Positions 25,236-37,915 of a DNA stretch of 64,000 nt are shown here, in pieces. The notes below the pieces were generated by a model. That model had not been told where the DNA came from. It did not search any database and saw only the letters and a list, made by a program, of their open reading frames with translations. Origin of the DNA: Larimichthys crocea (lineage: Eukaryota > Chordata > Actinopteri > Sciaenidae); assembly GCF_000972845.2 (NCBI RefSeq), contig NC_040020.1, forward strand, positions 3,844,669 to 3,908,668, given 5' to 3'. The number at the start of each line of letters is the position of its first letter. Positions within the stretch are counted from its first letter, which is position 1. A program made the translations under genes and the position numbers.

Positions 25236-28200
25236 ATGGTGTCGCTGCCGTGCCGGAGAGCAGCTCTGTGCTGTCACATGTCAACATTGGAGCGCTGTTG
25301 TTTTCCTCGTTGTGTTATTTAGTTCTTTTTATCAGAAACGACGACACCTCGCAGGATTCCTCCGGACCGACCCCGTGGCCGATAGTCGGCCCTTCGGCGG
25401 CTTTCTCTCCCCCTTCATCCAGAGGAGGTTTGCCAGCAGGCGGACAGCAGGGGGACGAACGCTGTGGTGTGTTTACGAAACAGGCCGACGGTGTATGGGA
25501 AATGTACAGCCTGTTCGTAGGCAGTCAGCTGATGGTTGTGCTTAATGGTTATGAAGCGGTGAAGGATGCTCCTCTCAAACCACCCGAGGTGTTCTCCGAC
25601 AGGCCAACTATCCCGCTGTCACCATCTGACTAAACGCAAGGTAAAAACTCACCTTCCTCTTATCATGCACGTTTAGCTCAGACTGCTGCAGACCAATAAC
25701 CTGCAGGTTTTATATCCAACTTTAAAAAGAGTAATTTATTAGAGGCTGTATGTGTGGTGGTGCTATAGACCTTTTTTTTAATTTTTACACAGAACGGTGT
25801 TTCCAATTATACTAATTAAGGCTCAGTTCCTTTATTGCAGCGGAGACTTTCCAGTGAGTCAATTTCTCTGTTTTGATCTAAATGGAATGGAGCCTTAATT
25901 AGTATCATTGGTAAGGCCTGTGTTTACCCTATTTCATAGCCAGATTAAGGAAGTATTCACATTTTCTCTGCTGTATCTTAATACAACACTCCTATACATT
26001 TTTTTTTTTGCTGTAAACAACAACCGCCATAGCCATATTTCATAACCTTCGGTTTAACTGAATACTTACTCTCATGACTAAAACGTAAAGTAAGGTCAAG
26101 GGAGATTTTTATTGTTTTACAACCTTATGTTAAATGTTAAGCATGTATCAGACAAACATGCTCATATAAACTCCCTTTCCTCTTTATTAGGTTCATGTAG
26201 ATAAAAATTACTGCAGTTCAATAACCCTGCAATTTTTTATTCCAACTTTAAAAAGATGTTAATTTAACTTTATTGTCCTTTTTTAGGGCTGTAGTGCAGT
26301 GCTGTTGCAAGTGTTTCTCACTGATAAGTAATTAGGTAAGCTGGACCCAGATTAAAGGTAGGTTCACATTTTCTGTTGTTGATACAACACATTTTGTATA
26401 TACGTAGCTACTAGCGGCTCTATTTATCCCTTGATGCAGTAAACGGCTGACCATAGTAAAAATAATGGCTCTAAGTTATCTTTGCTCACCTGAGCATTTC
26501 CATATCTTTTTCTGGTTTAGGAATAGTCTTTGCACCTTACGGTCCATCTGGAGAAAGCAACGCAGTTCTGCCACGCCACATCCGAAACTTGGCCTGGGAG
26601 GTTGAGTTGGAGCCTTGCATCCTGCAGGGTCTGGTACATCAAAACAGCTGCAGAGACTGAACGAGGTGTCTGGTGGTGCCGGTGTGGACCTGGCTCCGCT
26701 GATCAGCAGCCGCTGTGCAAACGTCATCTGCTCGCTGATCTGGGTCAGCGCTTCCATCATGAAACCACGAGTTTCGCACCATGCTGGACCTCATGGTTCG
26801 TGGCCTGGAGATCTGCATCAACAGCCCTGCAGTCCTCATCAACATCTTTCCACTGCTTTACTATTTACCTTTTGGGGTCTTCAAGGAGTTACGGCAGGTG
26901 GAAGGAGACATCACAGCGTTTTCGAAGAGGATTATTGCAAATCACCGGGAAACATTAGATCCTGCCAACCCGAGGGACCTTACGGACATGTTACTTAATA
27001 GAGAATGTTGGCACCGCAATCTGCTGGAGAGGAGAGCAGCTTGAGAAGATTATCTCTTTTACATAATAGGAGATCTCTTCATCGCCGGCACTGACACCAC
27101 TACTAATTCAGTTTTATGGATTCTGCTCTACATGGTCTCACACCCTGATATCCAAGGTAAAAATAGCAACAATCCCTAATTTTTTTGGATTGCTTCAATG
27201 CTCTTGGGAAATGTAGCTTTTGCCTTTTCCACAAACACACTGGAGTGTGTGTGACCATCACCTGTGGACATCTGAGATGTTTCCGATCAGATTTCTGTCC
27301 ACATCTATGTATAGTCATAAAGTGGTAAAGCATCCAAAAAAAACCTTTGCTCTGGTTCCCATGGCAGATTTCCAGTGGATTTGTTTTTCGTTTTTGATGG
27401 AATAAAGAAAATAAACAGTGTAGAAAACATACTTTCTATAATTCCATAATATAAACTACTGTATAATTGCAGTAGTTATCAACACTTTGTCTATATGTTC
27501 AGATACTGACAGGACATTGTTGTTGAGCAGTTTGTGTTTTTATGCTTGTACGAACCGCAGATCTTTTTTTTACATAAATGGAAAACTCTGGGTGGGAAAA
27601 GGAATTAGAAATCTGCTGCAGAACCCCAGCATCTCCGTTTTAAGACAACAAAATGCTAGCTGGAATATGTATTTGACCATTCTTCTAACTGTTTCACCAC
27701 CACATTGATAGCAAATCAAAACATGCATTTTCATTTCATCACTTTCTAGTACTATGATTTTGTCTAGCTTATGGTGGTTCCAAAGCCACACTTCATTTCT
27801 GCTGATTTGTTTTTGGATGAGGACTTCAATTCATCATTCAAAAATCATGCACTTACTGTTTCTTTGCTTCTACTTGTTTTAGACAAGGTCCAGGCAGAGA
27901 TTGATAAATGTGGTAGGCAGACATCGGGTCCCGTCTTTGACCGATAGGGAAGTTTGCTTTTACTGAAGCCACCATCATGGGTGCAGAGACTGACGTAGTG
28001 GTGCCTCTGGCTATTCCTCCATGGCCTCCAAGACAACAGGTGAACTTAAACAACACTATGACCCCGTGTGTTTCACTATATTCTCTGTTAATGCTCAAAT
28101 AGTCTGTTGGTGCTAGTTAATGCTAAACTTGTCAGTCACTCCAAATCTCCACGAATAATAGTGTCTCTCGATAGAGCTATATTTGAATGATTCCTCATTT

Positions 28201-28687
28201 CATGAGAATTGATTCACTAAGCGTTGCCAATGTTTTTTATCTTCCCCATTTAGGTTCAGAGGCTACACAATTCCCAAAGGAACAGTTGTTGTGCCCAATC
28301 TTTGGTCTGTCCATAGAGATCCCACTGTGTGGGACGACCCAGACACTTTCAACCCAGCACCTTCTTGGACGATGAGAGAAAGTTGCTCAGGAAAGAGTGC
28401 TTCATACCATTTGGGATTGTATGCCATTTCTTACTCAAGGGCTGAATAACATTGATTTATTATACTTTTTAAAGTCTGTGCTTGACCATGCTCTGATAAT
28501 TTGATACTCAGGTCGCAGGGTGTGATGGGTGAACAAACTGGCGAAGATGGAGCTGTTCCTGATGGTTACCAGCTTACTGCAGGCCTTCAGATTCCGACTC
28601 CCAGAGGGACACCTCCTAACCTGCAGGGACGATTCGGCCTGACCTGGCACCCTGCTCATACTCTGTGTGTGTGAGCCCTCGTGGTGA
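25236..28687 (+). pseudogene. CYP2U1: CYP2U1, frame-broken duplicate (probable assembly error)
   Basis: All five CYP2U1 coding exons are present in order: about 25236-25640, 26521-27156, 27883-28039, 28254-28419 and 28512-28687. Every exon differs from copy 2 by single-base or very small indels that destroy the reading frame. Examples are the loss of a G in the PWPES region of exon 1, and GGTGTGATGG instead of GGTGTGTATGG at the haem-cysteine codon in exon 5. Introns carry the same kind of small gaps at a similar density, with few substitutions. That is the pattern of sequencing or consensus error, not of a decaying gene. Use 45488-49003 for the real protein. Confidence 0.88.
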
Positions 28688-28910
28688 AGTGAATCACAGC
28701 TTTTCTGTAGAAAGACCAAAGATGTGTCTCCTGGAGAGACAAACTGAAAATACCTGCTGATATTATTTTACTGTAATGATGTATACTACTAATTTACAGA
28801 AATTAGCACACATATGTGTCTTTATAAGGTCCGCATTGAGGCATTTGAGAAGAAGATTTTAGTTTAAATATATATTTTCATACAGACTTGTTCAAAGGAT
28901 TATTGGCAAC

Positions 28911-29005
28911 ATCAAATCAAATTTTATTTGTATAGCCCAAAGTCACAAAGTACATTTGCCTCAGAGGGCTTTACAATTGTACAGGAGTGACACCTCTGTG
29001 CTTAG
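28911..29005 (-). mobile_element. Fragment of a common fish repeat (copy 1)
   Basis: Contains AATTTTATTTGTATAGCCCA and a GCCTCAGAGGGCTTTACAA stretch, the reverse complement of the tail type seen at 11330-11530. It is interrupted on its right side by the LTR-like insertion at 29006. Copy 2 counterpart is 49236-49332. Confidence 0.6.
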
Positions 29006-29397
29006 TGTTACGAGAATTTTTAAAGAAGAACCCTGAATAGGAAGACTGGATTCAAAGTATGAAAGTTTAAGTTGGATTTATTATTCTTGTACAAGAAGGA
29101 GTGTTAACAGTGCTCTAACAGTTAGTTTATACATTTCTTTAAAATGGGCTGTCTCGGACACCTCCCTACGAGTACAGACAGCAGCATCATAAACATCCTT
29201 TTGGTTTTCTGCTCAGTATTGAGCATTATGTTTCATATCCAAATGATACTTCCCTAACCTGTCTTCTTTTCCTTGTACTATTTTTATATTTATCTCTCCC
29301 TGCCAGCCTCAGTAAAACACGGCCCATAAGGGAAGTGGACGAGACATGCAAAAAGTGGACACACCACACTCCCCAGTATAATCCTAATTTTTCAACA
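29006..29397. mobile_element. Solo-LTR-like insertion A (copy 1 version)
   Basis: Begins TGTTACGAGAATTTTTAAAG and ends AATTTTTCAACA, the TG...CA ends of an LTR. It is preceded by CTTAG. The following five bases read CATAG here but CTTAG in the better-quality copy 2 (49333-49731). Confidence 0.6.
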
Positions 29398-30072
29398 CAT
29401 AGACTTGCCAATAAAAACAGATTATCTGATACTACATATCTTCATTTATCATGAATATTTATTTAGGTCCATGTTTTTTTTTGTTTTTGTTTTAGATTGT
29501 GGAGATGGAGAATGAAGATTTTTATGGAACAACTATCCTTTTTATAGGACAGTAGAAGGATATAGATATTGTTGTACTGTATCTTTCATAATTCACACTG
29601 ACAAATATATTTAAGTATGCCAGTGTGAAATTGAATTGCTGCTTCATAAAACTGACTTGCATCTTTAAATATCACTTTATGGACAGTGTGTTGGATTTAC
29701 TGACATCGAGGGTGTAGCTGCAGATTGCAACCACTCCACTACCCCTTTTTCTTATGTTGTGAAAGAAAACACTTTCTTGACAAATGAATTGATAATAAAA
29801 TACACTACCCAACGCTGTGTAAACACCAGTATGGACATTCTTTTTAAGGTGTTTTTTTTTTTTTTTTTAATATGAACTTATGTCTTTAAAAAAACACGTA
29901 CTGTGTAGCGAAGAAGTGAAATCAGGGTTCAACTCTAAATATAGCTGTCAAGTTAAGGTAATGGAGCAAAAAGTACAACCTTTCCCTCTGAAAAGTTGTG
30001 GAGTACAAGAGTTATAACAAAAAAAATGTAAATAAAGTAAAATACAAGTACCTCAAATTATAATGAACATAG

Positions 30073-30518
30073 TGTTACACGGAATTTTTAAAGAAAACCC
30101 CTTGATAAGGAAGACTGGATTCAAAGTATCAAAGTTTAAGTTGAATTTATTTATTCTTGTACAAGAAGGAGCATTTAACAGTGCAAGACACAAAAAGGGT
30201 TACAGAGAAAAGGCTCCCTGAGGAGCTCTAACAGTTTGTTCTTATACAATTTTCTTAAACCTCGCCCCATGAAATTCCTTTTGTTTTCTGCCCTCATAAT
30301 GCATTAGTTCTTGTCCAAAATGACACATTCTCAGGCCTGTCTCTCACATCCTTGTCTCTCCTGTCCTTGAACTACTGATTTATAATTATCTCTCCCTGCC
30401 ACCTCAGTAAACCAAGTCCAAAATAAAGGAAGTGCACAAGACAAGCTACAAAAAGGAAACACACACATTATATGAGGTTAAAACATTGAACCCCAGTATA
30501 ATCCTAATTTTTTAAACA
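30073..30518. mobile_element. Solo-LTR-like insertion B (copy 1 version)
   Basis: Same family as the element at 29006, with a TGTTAC start and AACA end, flanked on both sides by CATAG (30068-30072 and 30519-30523). It contains an extra internal stretch that insertion A lacks. Copy 2 counterpart is 50403-50873. Confidence 0.65.
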
Positions 30519-30704
30519 CATAGTAACTGAAATGTGCTTATCATCCCACCACTGCTAACATCTCACTAAAACACAGTAACTCATTAAATGAAATACAGTG
30601 TAGTGTATATAAACAGCAAAGTTAAAAAGTAATAAGTTACTTTTCGCCACAGATTGTTACAGATTAAACTACAAATGAGCTTGACCTTGACCACTAATAA
30701 ATAT

Positions 30705-30960
30705 TTTATAAGTATATACATTTTTATAATATATATTACTATATTAAATATATATATATATATATATTATTTTATATATCTATTTTGTGTTTATATTATT
30801 TATATGTTATGTGTTATGTATGTTGTACGTATGTATGTTTAAATTTTGTGTTGTACTTTATATATATTATACTTTTATATATATTTATTCTGTTTAATGG
30901 TATTATATATATTATATCTATATATGTATGTGTATTAACTATATCAGTTATGGTATTATA
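30705..30960. repeat. TA-rich low-complexity tract (copy 1)
   Basis: Degenerate TA and TATG repeats between CYP2U1 and HADH. The matching tract in copy 2 (51068-51284) is much richer in TG units, so at least one copy is misassembled here or the alleles differ. Short ORFs across it are low-complexity noise. Confidence 0.85.
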
Positions 30961-31210
30961 ACTCAAGGGCCGTTCTCTATGCATGAAACTTTTAAATTCA
31001 AACACTTTTCACTTTTATACAGTAATAAACAGCAGTATTGATAGCAGTAATTCTGCATATCAGTCTTAATTTAGTGTGTCACCATATAATATATTACGTA
31101 GGTGATGCAACACCGGTGTATCTGTGTTAAAGTCGTCAAGTGTCCATGTGGCCACGGAGCCGACCTTCCTCCTGCAGTCCTGTAGCAACCCCAAACACAC
31201 ACACAACACC

Positions 31211-32264
31211 ATGGCTTTCGTCTCTCAGCAGATCTGCAGGTTTCTCTTCTTCAGCGTCAGAAAGTTCATAAAACGTGACGATCATCGGAGGAGGACAGAT
31301 GGGTGCAGGGTCGCAGCAGGTAATGCCTTTAGTCACCTGTTTAGCCGTGTTAGCTTCAGTGTGGCTAGCTAACTGACGTGTTTAGACCAACCAAGAGAGG
31401 CTGACTGTAAAAGTCTTTTTAGTGCTGCTGTTTGTCACACGAGAGAACACAGAAAACGTCGCTGTTTAATGTATGTTTCGTAAAAAAAAAAAACATGTTT
31501 TATTTAGCGCAACGTGTAGAAGCCAACCTTCAAAATAAAAGCACGCATTAGTTGTCGTTAAAACTTCACTCTCTCTGATTTAACTGGTTTTCTTGTCCTT
31601 GAGAACAATAAACCATTGACAACATAGGAATTATGTGAAGAATTATTCAGCTGTCTGTTTTAAAATGTTTCCTTGTGGGGGTCACCTAACAAGTTTAAGG
31701 ATTGAATTCCGGATCACTGCAGGGAGTTACAAAGTGTTGCCACATGATGTCGCTCTCCATGTTTGCTGCTGGAGATATCAGCTGTGTTTATGGGCATGCT
31801 GAGAGAAATTTAAAACTATTAATGAAGTCACAAAAATGCATTCACTGTTTTTGGCATCTATCTGTGTATATAAACAAATTACAGTTTTTTAGACATGGGG
31901 GAAAATATGCAAAACTCACACAGAAAGAAAGACGAATCTTCTTGCCGTGCTTCCCCAACACTGAACTGATGCATTTAATAAATCTACAGAAGCTCGTTTA
32001 ATCAGTGATGTACACCGTTCATTGAGGCCCCTGTGTTAACAGAGTAACAGCGAAATGATCAAAGTCACACTGCAAGCTTGAACCATGATGTCTAGGAGCA
32101 CTGTTTTTTTTTATTTATTATTTTATTATTTAGATTAATGAGAATCAAAAGAACGTAGAGGAAAAAAGTCAAATAATATAAGAAAAAATAATAGAATAAA
32201 ACCAACTTTAAAGAGTTCCTCAGCTGTTCAGTGCAGCTAATACAAGTTAATTTTCAGATATAAA

Positions 32265-32300
<36 letters not shown>

Positions 32301-35070
32301 ATATACCTAATATATCTATATATATATATATATAAAAAACAGTGAAGAGGAGGTTGGTATGTTGTAATGCCGGATCGATGCAGACTCAAGTGTTAGGAGG
32401 ACTTTATAACCCATTTCCATTAATGTTATTGGTTTGAATAATACTTAATGTGGCGACCCCTCCACACAGACACCAAAAACAGGACAGAGTGGATAGGAGG
32501 AGGATTAGTAGAGGACAGATTCGATGATTATGCCAATGTGTTTCTCTCTGCCTTTTATAATTGCAGTCCTGGAATAATCGTGTCCATCACAACATCACAA
32601 CCGGAAGTGTTTAGTGCACATACTGGATATTGAGTATCTCTAACTGGGACACAGCTCGGTTTCTGTTTGCTCTGTAAGGTCTCTTACTTAGTTTAGGTGA
32701 ACAGTATCCCCTTATTCGCTTCGCCTCAACATCCCTGGACATTAATCCATCAGTTTTTTGTTCTTCCTGAAAGGTTGGCTGCATCGACTGGCCACTCTGT
32801 GACGCGTGGTGGATACCAATGACGACATCCTTCAAAAGGCTGTCAAAGGAATGAAGGAAGCCTTAAAAAGTGGGTCAAGAAGAAGTTTGGTGATAGCCAG
32901 AGGTGAGACACGGTAGACGCTGAAAGCAAATTCAAACAGCAGGAGAGTGAAGCGTGTGTCATACTGTGGGACGTTACGTTTGATGTGTTTCAGGCGGGTG
33001 AAGAGTTTATGTCCAGAAAATCCTGCAGATGTGTCAACCTCCACGGACGCTGCGTCTGCAGCCCAGAGCTCGGACCTTGTGTTGGAGGCCATTGTGGAAA
33101 ATCTAAAAATCAAACAGGATCTTTTTGGTCAGCTCGACAAGGTGGCACCAGCGTAAGCGGCGTCCCATTTCTGTTTAAATCATTAGCAACAAACGGTTAA
33201 TTCTGTTTTTTCTACTTCAACTCTGCTTGTATATTAAAAGCTGTTATTTTTTTTGCTCTGCACTTTTGTGTTTTAGACACACCCATATTGCCAGCAACAC
33301 CTCCTCCTGCCCATCACTGACATCGCCAGCTCCACCAACGGCTGGACAGATTCGGTGGGCCTTCACTTCTTTACCAGTCCCTGTAATGAAGCTTGTAGAG
33401 TAAAAGAAAAAAAATAATATTTCAGTTATTTGTTTGTGTTTTTATCTATCGTATTAAATATTAGTAGTAGTATATTAGTTAAACAGGTACGATTAGTGAG
33501 TAAACACTAAAATCAGGTGGAGATCAAACTTATGACATAAGAAATCTGGAGTATGAACAGACTGTCAGGGACTAAGAAGAAAACGATCGGTGCCAAACCC
33601 CCAAAGTTCAGGAGCTTGTCCTGACTAGGAAAACATCACTGCAGATCCATCAACCCTGAACGCAACCCCTCTGAGGAGCTACATAACACTGTAGCAATCA
33701 AACAATATACACAAGAACAGTTTCTTCCACAGGCCATCCCTGGACTCATGATATGTACATGCTTAGAGAACAAAGTTCATTTAAAACGGTGGGAGTAAAT
33801 AATTCACAGATCCGAGTGGATGTTTGACACAGAGGTGTACTGTGCGTGTTTGTTTTGGCATACAGTGATCTGTAGCACCTCCCAGAGGGGAGAAGTTAGA
33901 ACAGGGTGTCTTGTTTGTGGTTTATGTGTATGGATTAAACAAACAAACAGTATATGGCATGTTTAATAGTGAGCTTTAAAGTTGTTTGGTATGGAGATTT
34001 TTGCTTCACTGTTCCTCTTCCCTGTGTCCTTCTGTGCTAAGCTTACTGGCTACTTGTGGTACTTCACATTACAAATGAGACATGACATTGCAGTGTTATA
34101 ACTCTTATCTCACATCCAGTAAAAAGAAGCAAATGAGCCAAATGTCCAAAGATTTTCCAGAGAGTCTCCCCACAGCACCGATTAAATGAATTACACGAAA
34201 GATGTGCTCTCAGATACAGAGCTCACCACCTCCGTGCTTCTTAACCTATTACACTGGTTACATTACCCAGCAGTGTACAGAAGAGATTCAGAGATCTGAT
34301 TAAATTTGAGATTTGTTTACATTTCGGCTATTGTTTCTGTTTTCTCTCCTTCAGCTTCATGAGGGAGGGAAATGCGAGATTGAAACATGCCCCAACATAA
34401 TGTAATAAAGTGTCGCAGCGTGGTGTGACGTAGACAGCCACAGTGGAGATTCTTCCTCGTGTGTGCTAAGCTCAGTCTGGAGAGACCTGTATAACGCTTA
34501 ATCAAAGTTACTGAGGTGTTCATCTTTCACAGGTCATTGGACACTCAGCAACAAGCCAAGACACGTTCGATTCCCTCCTGAACTTCAGCAAAAAGCTTGG
34601 GAAAAACACCATGTCCTGCAGGTCAGATCTGCCGTCTGATGTCATATAGCTCCGCGAGGAAAGGTATTAACAGCTCGCTCCAGCAGAACATCTCTTTATT
34701 TAGGATACGCCAGGATTCATCGTAAACCGCCTGCTTTCCTTACATGTTGGAGGCCATCCGGTTGCACGAGGGGGTACGTAATAACTGCAAGTCATGTCAG
34801 CAGTGAAATTGCCATAGTTTGTGTTGTTCTCTCGTACTTTAAAGGGAAACCCAAGACAGTAAAGGCATCTCATTTATTTGGGTTTGATTTGACCAAGAGG
34901 TGAGAGCTTTTGCGTGGTCACCGTGTTTGTTTTTCGTCGTGTCTTCCTCAGGTCCATGGATCCACCGAGGCCATTGCTATTGCCCATACACTTGGGTGCG
35001 GGGGATATCCCATGGGACCTTGAGCGGGAGACCTGATGTTGGACGAGACCACCGGTAAGTCGCTCATGAT
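31211..35070 (+). pseudogene. HADH: HADH, frame-broken duplicate lacking the last exon (probable assembly error)
   Basis: Seven of eight HADH exons can be placed: about 31211-31319, 32774-32902, 32994-33152, 33277-33400, 34533-34621, 34704-34773 and 34952-35070. Exon 1 has lost several bases, including in the GGGQMGAG dinucleotide-binding loop region. Exon 7 is so disturbed that its donor is hard to place. The sequence stops at TTGCA just before the N gap, so exon 8 is absent. Exon 3 still reads [20 protein letters not shown]. Damage is at its worst near the gap. Copy 2 (51567-55704) is the usable gene. Confidence 0.88.
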
Positions 35071-35154
35071 GTGAGTGTGGGACGTAGTAGGCCATCTTGA
35101 GATATTAAAAAAGAGCTAATATGTTAATTATTAATTATTTTTTTTGTCATTGCA

Positions 35155-35164
35155 NNNNNNNNNN
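35155..35164. other. Assembly gap of exactly ten N
   Basis: The only ambiguous bases in the window. They separate two colinear 20-kb segments. A fixed ten-base spacer is a placeholder of the kind scaffolding software inserts, not a measured gap length. Confidence 0.98.
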
Positions 35165-37632
35165 TATAGCATCACCATCATTACTACATCATTACTTTAC
35201 CTCACCCAAATTTGCTCACACAGTACTTTATATATATATATATATATATATATCTATATATTATATATCTATATTATCTATCTATATATATATATTATAT
35301 ATTTATATATTATTAATGCTCTGCGAGCTTTAACTTAAAGTAAAAGATTTGAACGCTTCTTACAACAGTTGCTATAACTAATCCTAAACACTTGCAGAAA
35401 AAGCAAGCTCATCACATTCCCAGCCATAAAGACATTTTTATTTCAGAGCCTCAAAACAGTAATGGTTCCTTGAGGCTTTAATAAAAAAACTTATGAAGGG
35501 CTTAGGTTTATAGGAAACTTTGTAAAGAGTTTTACAAACTTCAATCACACCCCCTCCATGAGTACTTTGAACTAACAGTAACATTTTAACACAGTTCACT
35601 TGAAATGAAAGCAAATAGTGTAGGAAAACAAAACCACACCTAAAAATGATGTTCGCTGAACATGCCAGTTTAGGTGATTGTACTACATGGTACCGTTTTA
35701 TTGACATATGTTCAATCCTCCTCTCTGTAGTTTCCACCCTTCCAGAGACTGGGGCTGGCACCTTTGGGTGACTTAATTTTTAACCCTAACTTGATGAAGA
35801 CAGTCCACATTGATGTGAAGAGAAAACATGAGTTGGACAGCAATAGAGTATGTTATTACTTGAAGGCCCCACAAAACGGATAGTTAGTAGCGCCCTGGTA
35901 ACCTGGAGTTAATAACCAGCCTTCAAGGCAACTGGGTGGCTTCTCTTGAAATAGCTCGAGGAGTGGAGGCAGCCAAGAAATCCAATTACAGCCCTGTGAC
36001 CATGTGTAATAGGTTTTTTTTTGCCATTTTCCACCACCCATCCCTTTAGAAGTGCTCAGTGCTCCGCCTGGTGGGAAAACACTGGTTACACAAGAGGAGG
36101 ACGGGACCAGTGGAAAACTCGTCCAATGGGACACTCAAGCTGACCTCCATGTACAGTACAATGTTCGTCTCGTGGAACACTGTAAAATAATATCTCCCAT
36201 CGTGCTTTTTATGATGTCACCACTGTCACAAAGTATCTACACAGTATACAAGAAAAATACCAGGCTTGTAGTATTTCTAAAGGGAAAACAATTTTAATAA
36301 AACTACCTCAAGACTTATAAAAATACTGCCCCCCACCAGAAAACTGACAGTTATGATCATCGTTCAAATAATTTGAACAACCTAACATATACCAATTGTG
36401 AGTGATGATTGTGATTACAATCTGTCGATCCGAGTCCGATCAGAATGTTTTTTGTATCACAACAGGCTCACATTTGGCCACATACCAAAAAACCGCAAGA
36501 AGCAAATATACATTTAACATGACATCACGACATCCACAGCCTCTTCATACATTCCTGTGTGCAGATTAATCCTATTTCAGTTTCAATGGACTGGTGTTGA
36601 AATACGTGCTTCAGTTCGAACCTTGTTAAATCTATTAACTAGTATTCCATTTTCCTTACAAGTGGTTCATTGTTTGAATAATAACTGATAATTCCTATCT
36701 GATTCTGACACCAGAGACTGTCAAAGCCCTTAACTCCGCTCTTTTTTTATCTTTTGAAATTCTTATATCGTTTGGACACAACCCATTCCAAAACTCATGA
36801 ATCCACTTACTACAGTCTGCTATGGTTAGAACTAAGATAGCTGTGAACCTTTATGAAGCTTGTAAAGATTAATGTCAAGCTACTCCCCAGGCTGAACCTC
36901 TAAAAGATGAAGCAGAGGACTCACTTGAGAAATATCTGCTTAAGTTTGAATAGACTGACTTTTTAAAAGATAACGATTGGAAACTATTGTTGCAGCCAGT
37001 ATATTGTCGTAACATAACTGCCATAATCAAGGAAAGCTGCAGAAACTACATATCTATTTCCCAAACAACTGAGGTTACACTGTCCATTGATGACGGACTG
37101 TGTGTACATATGAAAGCCCATAAAAAACTAGCAAGTGTTAAACTTAACAGAGTATTTCTTTTTAACCCTGATGACTTTTTTTTAGAACAGAGCATAATAC
37201 CAGGCTTAAAATCAGTAATCCTCTGCCAACTCTTCTTGAAAGTGAAAGTTAAACCATTCCAAGGTCAGGAAAAAAAACTAAATTTCCAGCTTATGTTAGT
37301 TTTTTTTTTTTTTTTATGTATAGGGGTAGTCGATCAGATTCTGACTCATTTTATAACAATGACGTTTCACATTGGTCATGGCTATTTTTGAAAGTCAATA
37401 ACTAACACACCTCTTTTATCCTTCAGCTTGAGGGACATGTTGGTCAGCTGGGTCAGTAATTTTAACATTTCAAACAAGCTGTGGTGTATTGCAGGACCAG
37501 CACGATTTGTCACCACAGTCTTTTTTTCTAGTTTTCTAAAAGTCACGACTTACTGATGTCACATTATAATACAGACACTTCACTGTTCACATTCACAGAC
37601 TGTGAATGTGTCCTCTCCTCCTTAATGCGCCA

Positions 37633-37915
37633 CAGGAGCGGCTGTGGTTGGAGGTGGTAGAGGGGTCGTCCACTAATCAAAAGATCGGCAGTTGAATCCT
37701 CGGTTCGATCCCCTCCAGTCTGCATGTCGAAGTGTCCTTGGGCAAGGCTACGAACCCCAAATTGCTCCCGAAGGGTGTGTGAATGTGTAGCTCTCAATGA
37801 TGAGCAATTGGCACCTTGCATGGCAGCCAGTCCCATCAGTGTATGAATATGTGTGAATGGGTGAATGGGTCTGAAGACTAGAAAAGGTGCTACTATATAA
37901 GTACAGTCCATTCAC
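37633..37915 (+). mobile_element. tRNA-derived SINE-like element (copy 2)
   Basis: The same insertion as 17288-17566, with the same B box GGTTCGATCCC and small indels throughout. It is not an independent insertion. Confidence 0.72.

Larger units (their letters stand above)
14973..35154. repeat. Large duplicated segment, copy 1 (probable assembly duplication)
   Basis: This 20.2-kb block is colinear with 35165-55584 from end to end, including introns, SINE, LTR insertions and microsatellites. It starts just after the TCTA repeat and ends at TGTCATTGCA immediately before the N gap. That is the acceptor of the last HADH intron, where copy 2 continues with the final exon. The part up to about 24.6 kb keeps SGMS2 open. 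From about 25.2 kb onward single-base indels break every gene. This is best explained as the low-quality end of a contig. Confidence 0.92.

Noticed and set aside
36987..37391. 134-codon ORF upstream of SGMS2
   Set aside because: The corresponding clean sequence in copy 1 (about 16660-17050) has stops and different frames, so the ORF comes from consensus indels.
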